NCBI GenBank assembly: GCA_013997645.1
Contig: PNKB01000004.1
Span: forward strand, 1 to 64,000
Length of the DNA stretch: 64,000 nt
From: Cyanobacteria bacterium PR.3.49
Lineage (GTDB): Bacteria > Cyanobacteriota > Vampirovibrionia > Obscuribacterales > Obscuribacteraceae
Reading direction: 5' to 3'
The first letter of the stretch is position 1. Each line of letters starts with the position of its first letter. The notes below the pieces were generated by a model, which did not search any database, had not been told where the DNA came from, and saw nothing but the letters and a program-made list of their open reading frames with translations. Positions 51,218-59,472 of the stretch are shown one piece after another. Both the position numbers and the translations under genes were made by a program.

Positions 51218-51678
51218 CGCCGTTACCTGCCTTGATTTATAGAATCGAATACCCTGCGCTACTGGGGTGGTTACAGTCCAGATTAGACGCAGCTTATTTC
51301 AATTTTGTTGCAGCCAAGACCGCTGCCCAGAGTTTGGCAGGAGTGATTATGGAAGGTGCTTGAGGGCCATTTTGAAATGAGCGATGAGAAACAAAGACAA
51401 GGGCTTGAAATGAGCGTAGCTCTAATAACTGGGCCACTAAATATTTAAATGCAATGGTTGGAAAAAACTTCCCACCTGCGCTTGGGCCGCTCAGAAAAAA
51501 AATTTGTTATTGCTCATTTTTTGCCTTGACTTGATGTGTTCAAAACAGGCAGCCTGAAAGCCTATTCATCATTTCTCAATAGCGGAGATTTCCACCAGCC
51601 ACGGCGGCAAATTCCAAGTTTATGGACTACCCCAATGCGCACCATTTATGGTGGCGCTGCCGTTCGCATGAGGAGACA

Positions 51679-52638
51679 ATGCAGATGAGTATGACCATGA
51701 AAGAGTACGATGGCATGCTGGCCGTCGCCTGCATCGTCCTCGCTGTGGTGCTCAATGCGCTGCAGATTTCATACATCGCAGACGGCCTTGTTATGGCTTC
51801 GCATCAGGGATATATCATGGCCACTCTGATGGCGATAGTCATCTCAAGCGGACTTTTCTACAGCGTCTTCACAAGTCACCGTTTGTGGCTGAAAGGACAA
51901 CCACGCTATTACGCCTGGATTTTCGGCAGCCTCGCCGGAATTCTTGTCGGAGCCATGGCGGCTTGGTCCTTATCTTATTCAGCGCAAGTCGGCACAGCAC
52001 GGTGGTGGTTGGGACTTTTCCTGGGTCTTACCATTCCCGGCCAAACTCTGGCCCTGTGCAACATGACCAATGGAATGCTCGATTTGGCGGGTCCTGGTTG
52101 GTGGAAACGGCGCAAAGCCGGTTCTATTTCTCAGCGGCCCGAGCAGATCGATGCAAGCGAAACACATGTCGCAGCGCCGGCACCACCGGTAGCTCTACAT
52201 TCCATTGCCCCGGACGAAACTCGTGAAAGTTCGCAATTAGAGACGCAAGTCGAAGTAGAAGAAGTTCGCGCGGTGACCGCAGTTTCACTGGCTCAACCCC
52301 CTGAAGAGCTAGCCTCGATAATTGTTTCTCAAAACAGCGCTATGCAAATTTCCATCACTGGAGATCGCATCGCAATCCGCGTCGGCAGACAACTGTCGAA
52401 TAGAAAGTGGAAGCAATTCCACTTGGATTTGCGCCGCATTCCGTCCATCACTTGGGATGAAGCTCACAAGGCTAGTTCTATTGAAGGTCGGGCGGATCGC
52501 ACTGTGGAGGGAACGTTGCGAGTACAGCCTATTAAGGGGAAGAAGAACAGGCAGAAACGGCGGGCTGCTCGCCAACAGCAACTCGATGCCATTGCAGGAA
52601 GGCTCAAGGAGCTGGTCGAGCAGCACAGTTCAAATTGA
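51679..52638 (+). CDS. Membrane protein with cytoplasmic C-terminal domain
   Basis: GAGGAGA RBS before ATG 51679; four TM-like segments followed by charged C-terminus. Confidence 0.65.
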   Translation: MQMSMTMKEYDGMLAVACIVLAVVLNALQISYIADGLVMASHQGYIMATLMAIVISSGLFYSVFTSHRLWLKGQPRYYAWIFGSLAGILVGAMAAWSLSYSAQVGTARWWLGLFLGLTIPGQTLALCNMTNGMLDLAGPGWWKRRKAGSISQRPEQIDASETHVAAPAPPVALHSIAPDETRESSQLETQVEVEEVRAVTAVSLAQPPEELASIIVSQNSAMQISITGDRIAIRVGRQLSNRKWKQFHLDLRRIPSITWDEAHKASSIEGRADRTVEGTLRVQPIKGKKNRQKRRAARQQQLDAIAGRLKELVEQHSSN

Positions 52639-52644
52639 ACGCAC

Positions 52645-52669
52645 CAAGGCGGAGGAAGGCACCGCCTTG
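52645..52669 (+). terminator. Intergenic stem-loop
   Basis: caaggcgg aggaaggca ccgccttg. Confidence 0.5.
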
Positions 52670-52980
52670 TATGTTCCTCAAAGGAAAAAACTCACATGCA
52701 CAAACAGTACAGCATCTCGCGTAAGCATCGCAATCATCCCGCAATTGTTGTTCCACCCTAGTAAGGACACGAGAGAAATGCTCAGCTCAAGAAGACGCAG
52801 AATGAAAGAACAAAAATGCAAACCTGACAAAATCGACTGTCCATCAATGTATCGATATAGGTTCAACAAGGGGGCTCTCTCAGTGGAAGGGAGTGCGCTC
52901 GATTAATTTCGAAGGGGAGTATTCCACTCCCGTGGGCAGCATAAGCTGTCTACGGCTCGGTCTTTGGAAGGCTTGCGTCT

Positions 52981-53565
52981 ATGACCGATGTAGCTTCTGT
53001 ATCTACACCCCCCGCAACGCGTGGGGCAGCCGGCTTCCCCGTCCGCATCTATCAGTGGTACGTGGGCGGCACATATGACCAGATGCTTGTGAAAGCAGCG
53101 ATCACGATCCAACTGATTCTCTTGAGTCTCAGCCTCATTCACCAGACGAATGCTGTTTCTCAAGTGACAGGGATGTCGTGGACGTTGGCTTTCATGCAAG
53201 CCGTTGTTCAGGACTTCGGGCTATTCGTGTCCGAGCTTGTTCTCATACGGTTTCAGCAGACCGGCAGGTCCACGCTCTGGGCGACGCTATTTGTTGTTTT
53301 CGCGGCCCTTGCAAGCGGGTCGGGAAACGTCTTCGACTTCACGCAAAGGTTGGTACCTTACAGCGTCAACTGGTGGTTGTCTGCCTGCTACGGTGCTTCA
53401 GTGCCGCTGCAGGTCCTGCTTCTCGGCAAGATGGTCAGCCAACTTGTCACCGAGAAAAAGGTAAAACAGACAGCGGAGACTAAGTCGAAAGACGGGGCGC
53501 CTAGGGTGCGGTCGCCGAAAGCGGCAGCCCCGAAGACATCCGCGCGTGAGAAACGCGACTCATAG
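52981..53565 (+). CDS. Membrane protein with basic C-terminal tail
   Basis: 194 aa; 3-4 TM segments; KVKQTAETKSKDGAPRVRSPKAAAPKTSAREKRDS tail. Confidence 0.6.
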   Translation: MTDVASVSTPPATRGAAGFPVRIYQWYVGGTYDQMLVKAAITIQLILLSLSLIHQTNAVSQVTGMSWTLAFMQAVVQDFGLFVSELVLIRFQQTGRSTLWATLFVVFAALASGSGNVFDFTQRLVPYSVNWWLSACYGASVPLQVLLLGKMVSQLVTEKKVKQTAETKSKDGAPRVRSPKAAAPKTSAREKRDS

Positions 53566-53574
53566 CGACGTGCA

Positions 53575-53608
53575 GGAAGGCGGGCGGCAACCAAGCCGTC
53601 CACCTTCC
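53575..53608 (+). terminator. Intergenic stem-loop
   Basis: ggaaggcgggcggc aaccaa gccgtccaccttcc. Confidence 0.5.
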
Positions 53609-53791
53609 ACTCATTTGCATGAATGAAAACTTGCATTAACTTGTGCGCACAATCATGGGCACCATATTTAGTGCTTATCGTTGTTCGCATTACTGGATTC
53701 AAATGTCCAGCGAACTTCCGGTGCGGTCCAAACCACCTGCAAAATGACCAATCACTGACTGCCAAACTCTCATTGAAATTGGAGAATCACC

Positions 53792-54334
53792 ATGAAGTGC
53801 ATGCAAATAGATGGAATCTCATGGCCGGGTCTGTTGATTTTTCGAGACAATGGACGCCATGCCGTTGGTGCACCACACCTGCGGGCTCTAGCTTACATCT
53901 GCGAAGAGAACTACAAAAAAATGGTAGCCAAAAACGACATTCTCAATGTCAGTATCCCGGCGCCGCCAAAAAGACCGACACTTTACGACGACATCGTTGG
54001 CAACAACGCACCTTTTGTCCTGCGTGCGGAAGTAAATATCAAAGAAAACGGAGAAGTCTGGCTTGTCCCAAATTATTCAAAAAAATCCGAACTGATTGTG
54101 CTTACAGTCGATTTTTGGACCGCCGAAGATTGCGTCAGCCACTTCCTCGGCGACATGGACCGACTGGCTACTGTAATGGACCCAACCAGCAGCAAGACAT
54201 ATCACCTGCTGCGTTTGTCTCGCGACAGTGGTGTGGTTTCCATCAACAAGGGGTGGCACGGCAAAATTCCAAACGGCAAGATCATAGACTACCGACTGTT
54301 CTATTACGAAAACGGTCTAATGGCGATCAAGTAA
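53792..54334 (+). CDS. Tandem paralog family member 1 (unknown function)
   Basis: MKCMQIDGISWPGLLIF...; NGEVWLVPNYSKKSELIVLTVDFW; YHLLRLSRDSGVVSI; ttggagaatcaccATG. Confidence 0.75.
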   Translation: MKCMQIDGISWPGLLIFRDNGRHAVGAPHLRALAYICEENYKKMVAKNDILNVSIPAPPKRPTLYDDIVGNNAPFVLRAEVNIKENGEVWLVPNYSKKSELIVLTVDFWTAEDCVSHFLGDMDRLATVMDPTSSKTYHLLRLSRDSGVVSINKGWHGKIPNGKIIDYRLFYYENGLMAIK

Positions 54335-54414
54335 TCAGCAACATCTATCAGTAGTCAGCAAACAAGCGGAGGCGGGAAACAACCCGTTCTCCGTTTTCAA
54401 AATGGAAAATCACC

Positions 54415-54975
54415 ATGCGCTGCATCACCATCCATTCTCGCCCAACCAACGGAATTTGGATCTTTCCGAGTGACGACGATAATTACTCCGTGGCACTCCC
54501 GGGCCTCGGCAACATTGCCTATATCAGCCGCAAATCGGTTAGCACTATGCTTGCCGTCGGACAGTGCGTATTCGGCGTCATCGAAGATCAGCTGCTCCAG
54601 GACAACATCTATAGCTGCTATCCTTCGGGAACCGAAGCGATGTTCATCCTGGCTTGCGACTGCCATCACGATGCCGACGGCGTCCTCTGGCTGACTCCGG
54701 AATTGCATCCTGATAATGAGCTGTTGGTGCTGACCAGAGAACACTGGAGAAGCCCGCGCCGAAATTCGCATGTTATCGGGGACGTCAGCACTCTTGCAAA
54801 CATCAATGACGGCAATATCTTCTACAGCCTTCTTGATGTAAACCGGGAAAGCGGCATCCTCACAGTCAGCGATGTCGTCAACTCGGAGACAGGAAAAATG
54901 GAGCAGCGGCTCACAAGATCACTGTATCGCCGCTTTGACGACAACCTGATAATCGAGCCGCTTCCTGCTCTTTGA
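54415..54975 (+). CDS. Tandem paralog family member 2 (unknown function)
   Basis: MRCITIHSRPTNGIWIF...; DGVLWLTPELHPDNELLVLTREHW; YSLLDVNRESGILTV. Confidence 0.75.
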   Translation: MRCITIHSRPTNGIWIFPSDDDNYSVALPGLGNIAYISRKSVSTMLAVGQCVFGVIEDQLLQDNIYSCYPSGTEAMFILACDCHHDADGVLWLTPELHPDNELLVLTREHWRSPRRNSHVIGDVSTLANINDGNIFYSLLDVNRESGILTVSDVVNSETGKMEQRLTRSLYRRFDDNLIIEPLPAL

Positions 54976-55015
54976 AGTTTCGAAACCAGCAAAGATACAA
55001 TTTTGGAGAATGAAA

Positions 55016-55639
55016 ATGCGTTGCATCACCCTTACTGATCGTGCTTTCGACGGCATTCGCCTGCGCGAGCACAAAGGCAAATATGTGGTCGATGGACCCG
55101 ATGGAGAAGCGATGGCATTCGTGTCATTTCGCTCCTTCGAGGAGATGGTGAAGCTTGGACATGCTTCTCATCGCTCGCAGCCTCAGCGCTTCGAAAAAGT
55201 GGGCAAGCTTCTCGGACTGTTCGAGAGCGTTCCGGTCATCTACCGCTGCAGTTATGAAACAGCGGCAAACGAAAATATTTGGCTCATTTCCAAAAGTGAA
55301 GATGAGCGTAATACCAAAGACGTTCTTGTCATGGCTCCAAGGTTTTGCTGCAATCGCACGACCATGGAGTGCGTGCACATGCCCAGCCGTACGCTTGTCC
55401 AGAAAGTTAATCGCCTCAGCAATACGCGCTACAACCTCATGCATCTGGTTGCCGAATATCCGGCTAATTGCTACAGCAATGCCCGCTCCAAAAAGCCGGG
55501 CACCGGGCGCTCGCTCCTTAAGCCTCTGCGCAAAGCCGAGTATCAGCTGGACATGATTCCGCGGCGCTCCATCGTCGTCGATCGCGACGGAGTCGTTTCC
55601 ATCACCCGCCCGAACACCAAAATGGTTTTCTGGCACTAG
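55016..55639 (+). CDS. Tandem paralog family member 3 (unknown function)
   Basis: MRCITLTDRAFDGIRLREHKGKYVVDGPDGEAMAFVSFRSFEEMV; NENIWLISKSEDERNTKDVLVMAPRF. Confidence 0.75.
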   Translation: MRCITLTDRAFDGIRLREHKGKYVVDGPDGEAMAFVSFRSFEEMVKLGHASHRSQPQRFEKVGKLLGLFESVPVIYRCSYETAANENIWLISKSEDERNTKDVLVMAPRFCCNRTTMECVHMPSRTLVQKVNRLSNTRYNLMHLVAEYPANCYSNARSKKPGTGRSLLKPLRKAEYQLDMIPRRSIVVDRDGVVSITRPNTKMVFWH

Positions 55640-55677
55640 CATCAAACGTGCAGTTAATCATGCAATGGAGAGCGTAA

Positions 55678-56289
55678 ATGCGTTGTATGACCAAGAAGAA
55701 AACCTTCTTCAGCGGAGGCATCCCTCTTGTCCGCCTTGAAGATCGCTACGCAGTCACCACTCCCGGTGGCGCGCCTATCGCCTTCGTCTCGTTCGAAGAT
55801 TTTGCAGAGATGCTCAGAACAGGCGAAGCTACCAATCAAGATCATGAGGAGGGTTGCAGGAAGGACGAAACTTGCCGGTGCACTTTCCCATGCAACGGCA
55901 TCGGACCGATGGTTCACTCATGCGATTACAAACGCGGGAAAAACCTCGAAATTTGGCTGATCCCGCAAACAGCGTTCAGTTCGTCGATCCTCATTCTCAC
56001 CCCCGAATTCTGGCGCAGAGACGAAACAACCGTTGAGTACACTGCGCCTACTCAGTATCTTGCAACCGCGAAGGACGAGGACAGCAGCGAAATTCACGTG
56101 CTGCTGATTCTTTCGCAGAAATCCAGCATCACTGCACATTCAGGGGTTCGGCTGCCCGTCCGCGGCACCGGACCGACGCTGTTTCGTCCCTGGCGCAAGC
56201 GCCATTACGAACCAGTCAAGGTCACATGGACTGCCCTGTACCTCAACAGCTACGGACAGCCGAAAAGCGAGCCCAACCCGCTCGACTAA
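55678..56289 (+). CDS. Tandem paralog family member 4 (unknown function)
   Basis: MRCMTKKKTFFSGGIPLVRLEDRYAVTTPGGAPIAFVSFEDFAEML; KNLEIWLIPQTAFSSSILILTPEFW. Confidence 0.75.
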   Translation: MRCMTKKKTFFSGGIPLVRLEDRYAVTTPGGAPIAFVSFEDFAEMLRTGEATNQDHEEGCRKDETCRCTFPCNGIGPMVHSCDYKRGKNLEIWLIPQTAFSSSILILTPEFWRRDETTVEYTAPTQYLATAKDEDSSEIHVLLILSQKSSITAHSGVRLPVRGTGPTLFRPWRKRHYEPVKVTWTALYLNSYGQPKSEPNPLD

Positions 56290-56337
56290 CGGATGACTGG
56301 AAGTTCAATCAGCAGAAAACCCATGAAAGGAAAGACA

Positions 56338-56556
56338 ATGACTCCGCATCCTGGAATTATCATCTCTATCGCCATCATCATCTTCCTGACTCTGTTTAAC
56401 GCCGACAAGCGTTGGACACCGATGGCAGGTATCATCGCTTTCGTCGTCGGCGGACTAGTGGTAGTGGGCGACCTGCCCATCTGGGCATGCCCGGTTGCCG
56501 CTATCGCCTTCCTCCTCGTTTTTGTGTGCGAACACATCTGGGGGGAAAAGTATTGA
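56338..56556 (+). CDS. Small two- to three-TM membrane protein
   Basis: MTPHPGIIISIAIIIFLTLFNADKRWTPMAGIIAFVVGGLVVV; AAGGAAAG RBS. Confidence 0.55.
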   Translation: MTPHPGIIISIAIIIFLTLFNADKRWTPMAGIIAFVVGGLVVVGDLPIWACPVAAIAFLLVFVCEHIWGEKY

Positions 56557-56734
56557 GAGTTCAGCGAAGAGCAAAAACAAATCTAGAAGCCAAACTGCGA
56601 GCGGGTCCAAAACCTGCTCGCCTTTTCTACGCCTCGAACTTTCAGCTTTTTCACCACATCTACTACCTCTCATAGCACTTCAAAAAAAAGGAGTATCAAC
56701 GAGCGCACAGAATGCATGCAACTCATGCGCTTTC

Positions 56735-58345
56735 TCAAGCTTCTTCTGTCACAATTTCAATTCTGCCGTCGCGCACGGCTTCCCGAAGCCGCTCATAGTC
56801 CTGCAAATTCTGTTCTGAATACGCTGCGGCAAACTGCGAAATTGCTTCTGCGAAAACACCGCCCTTTCCAATGTATCCGGCAATAATTGCAGGATCGCCC
56901 GAACGCGCATGAGCGCGCGCGAGAGCCCATGCGCAATTACGAGCGTAACCGTGCATGTGTTCAGGATTGAATACTTCAACAAGCGGCTTCACTTTCACAT
57001 CTCGCAGTTGCCGTACATAGTAGTGTCTATCCGCCTGAGAGACAAAATGCCCAAGGAAAAAGTCGCTGGCTGCCTGCATTAAGCGCTGACCTGCGACAAC
57101 ACGCTCGCCATTATGCCTGCTCGTGTTGATGAAACTTGAATATGGCTCAAGTACGGAAGTTCGTGCCTCCTTAATTTGCAAGAAAAGCGGGTCTTCTTCC
57201 GCCGCAAAAAACAATCCGACGTGACAGTAGGTACCGACGCTTCCCACGCCGACAACCTTGACTGCGACATCGGCAAGTTCATATTTGTCGAACAATACAC
57301 GACGCTCCAGCGACAAAGATTCTCGATAACCTGAAATTGCGAATCTCAGAAGTTCTTGATACTCCTCGGACTCAAAATCACCTTCATGATAAATAAGCGG
57401 CGGCTGGTCTTTTATTTTCGGTCGTTCGCCCTTCATGCAGGCAAGCCTCACCAGCTCCTCATTAGCGCATCTGTTCATAGCTTTTTTGAGGACATTCTTA
57501 CGCAATTTCTTCAACTTCCTACAGGCAGTTTGTTCGATCAATTCCTCGTAGTCCAAGTACGAATACCAGGAATCGAGTGTTTTCATTTCTGCCAGTTCGC
57601 GCATTTTCTCGCCATAAGAAGCCGCTGCTTGATATGCCGCAGAAATCCCTTCCTTGAGTTTGTGTCCGTTGTTTTGAGAGGCAATGACCAGACTGGCCGC
57701 AAGCCGCTTCAAATCCCACTCCCAGGTAGCGGGGAATGTTTCATCAAAATCATTGATGTCGAAAATGATATTGCGCTCTGGCGTTGCAAACGCGCCGAAA
57801 TTCATCAAGTGACAGTCTCCGCAGCTCTGCACCGCATACTTAGTAGATGGAGTCGAAGCAAGATCCGCAGCCATAATCGCCGCGGCACCCCTGTAAAAAG
57901 CAAAAGGAGATGTCACCATGCGACCGTAACGAATCGGCACTAAATGCTCAATTCGCCCTTCGCTAGAGGCAATCAAAATCTCAACCGGGTCTACTCTGTC
58001 CCGACGCTCAAGATTGTACTTGGCATGTGATTCTCGCGCGCAAGTAAGGCGTAGCGCCCGCCCCATTTCGTACCTGTCTTTGCGGGTTTGCAAATGCATG
58101 GGCTTAGCGAGATAACTCGCCTCCACCAGCGTCGGCTTGAAATTGCTCTGAAAATGATGGCGCCTTGGATTTGCCGTACTGGTTTCGCCTGTTGTGTTGG
58201 TATCAGCTTTTGTTTTGGTTTTGCTTGTCGTTTTGGTTTTGTTTGTCGATTCGATTTCCGTGCGCTTGACCATCTGCAATTGCCCACTGTTCGTTGCCCT
58301 ACAAATCTGTAATACCCGACTTTGCAGGTTTGGAAAGCATTGCAA
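56735..58345 (-). CDS. DUF2252 domain protein
   Basis: RYGRMVTSPFAFYRGAAAIMAADLA; CGDCHLMNFGAFATPERNIIFDINDFDETFPATWEWDLKRLAASLVIA; N-terminal Lys/Thr-rich tract. Confidence 0.88.
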   Translation of the reverse strand: MQCFPNLQSRVLQICRATNSGQLQMVKRTEIESTNKTKTTSKTKTKADTNTTGETSTANPRRHHFQSNFKPTLVEASYLAKPMHLQTRKDRYEMGRALRLTCARESHAKYNLERRDRVDPVEILIASSEGRIEHLVPIRYGRMVTSPFAFYRGAAAIMAADLASTPSTKYAVQSCGDCHLMNFGAFATPERNIIFDINDFDETFPATWEWDLKRLAASLVIASQNNGHKLKEGISAAYQAAASYGEKMRELAEMKTLDSWYSYLDYEELIEQTACRKLKKLRKNVLKKAMNRCANEELVRLACMKGERPKIKDQPPLIYHEGDFESEEYQELLRFAISGYRESLSLERRVLFDKYELADVAVKVVGVGSVGTYCHVGLFFAAEEDPLFLQIKEARTSVLEPYSSFINTSRHNGERVVAGQRLMQAASDFFLGHFVSQADRHYYVRQLRDVKVKPLVEVFNPEHMHGYARNCAWALARAHARSGDPAIIAGYIGKGGVFAEAISQFAAAYSEQNLQDYERLREAVRDGRIEIVTEEA

Positions 58346-58362
58346 AACTTAAAAACGGTCAT

Positions 58363-58689
58363 TTATTGAGGGGCAAAAGTCTCCGCGCTCAACTGGGTGC
58401 AGGAGCGAGTTTTAACGTCGTTCAAAAGATGACTGTCATAAATCTCTTCCAGTATTTTTGTTTCCTCTTTCATCACGCTGGCCAGTTTCGCCAGCCTGAA
58501 CTTCTCTGCTTCCAGCTCGCGGATACGTTTTACATAAGCAGCATCCATACCTGAGAACCGCTTGCGCAGATTGTAGAGAGTGGCAACACTGATGCCGAAG
58601 CGATCGCAAATGCTGTGCACTCTGCCGCCGGCGTCCCATTGAGCCAGCGCGGAAACAACGTCTGCATCAGTCATGGATGGCTTTTTCAT
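58363..58689 (-). CDS. IS3-OrfA-like helix-turn-helix protein (transposase-derived)
   Basis: MTDADVVSALAQWDAGGRVHSICDRFGISVATLYNLRKRFSGMDAAYVKRIRELEAEKFRLAKL; ATG at 58689. Confidence 0.7.
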   Translation of the reverse strand: MKKPSMTDADVVSALAQWDAGGRVHSICDRFGISVATLYNLRKRFSGMDAAYVKRIRELEAEKFRLAKLASVMKEETKILEEIYDSHLLNDVKTRSCTQLSAETFAPQ

Positions 58690-58851
58690 AGCGGCGCACT
58701 CCGGAGTTTTCACGCACGATATAGAAGCAGGCGTGCAATTCGAGTGCAATTTTCTGAACGTTAGCACAATCAAAGCTTGTGCACGGCGTTTGCACGCATT
58801 GATATCTAAGTTTGAAACACCTCACCGACAACAACACTTTGGAGATTCTGC

Positions 58852-59424
58852 ATGAATCACGCAACTTCTCTTCCGCAACTGGCAGTTCTGGCGCCGCTGG
58901 AAATCGACTTCGCACCGGTGCCCCAAGCGATACCTCAAACGGCACAGGATATATTTCAAGTTCTAGAAATGGAAGTTATTGAACTGAAAGCGAAAGTCGC
59001 CCAGGCAGAGAAGAGAAACAATGAGTTAAAACATGTGCTTCATTCCATATACACGACGCCGGCACAAAAACGCGCTTTGCTTGAAGAGCTCGAATGGAAG
59101 CATCAGATCAGCCGTCGTCGCGCTTGCCGCCTACTTAATTTGGCGCGTTCCACCTGTTGGTATCGGACCGCCGCAGAAGGTCGTCTGCCGCCGAAGCCAA
59201 GCAAGCCGATAACGGCGCTCTCGCAAACATCGATGATTGCACACTTGAAAAAGGTCAGCCGTCAAATCAAAAATGGATTTATTGCCGAGGAAGAATGCGT
59301 GCAAGAACAATTCGCTTGCGGGCTAATTCGGCTCGGATTGCCGGTCGCAGCCAACCTGGCCAAAATGAATCTCAATCTCGCAATCGACATTTTTCTCGCC
59401 TGGTGCGAGCGCACAGGCAAGTAA
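58852..59424 (+). CDS. Protein with IS3-OrfB N-terminal HTH-like segment but no DDE domain
   Basis: TPAQKRALLEELEWKHQISRRRACRLLNLARSTCWYRTA; no transposase catalytic region follows; TTGGAGA RBS region. Confidence 0.65.
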   Translation: MNHATSLPQLAVLAPLEIDFAPVPQAIPQTAQDIFQVLEMEVIELKAKVAQAEKRNNELKHVLHSIYTTPAQKRALLEELEWKHQISRRRACRLLNLARSTCWYRTAAEGRLPPKPSKPITALSQTSMIAHLKKVSRQIKNGFIAEEECVQEQFACGLIRLGLPVAANLAKMNLNLAIDIFLAWCERTGK

Positions 59425-59441
59425 ATCTCTAAACAGCCTCC

Positions 59442-59470
59442 AAAAAGATTTTTCGCCGAAAAATCTTTTT
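59442..59470. terminator. A/T-flanked hairpin (bidirectional terminator-like)
   Basis: aaaaagatttttcgccgaaaaatctttttg between convergent genes. Confidence 0.7.
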
Positions 59471-59472
59471 GA

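Noticed and set aside
58195-58260. ttttggtttt-type low-complexity tract as a regulatory repeat
   Set aside because: Lies within the DUF2252 ORF and encodes the Lys/Thr-rich N-terminus (KTKTTSKTKTK)
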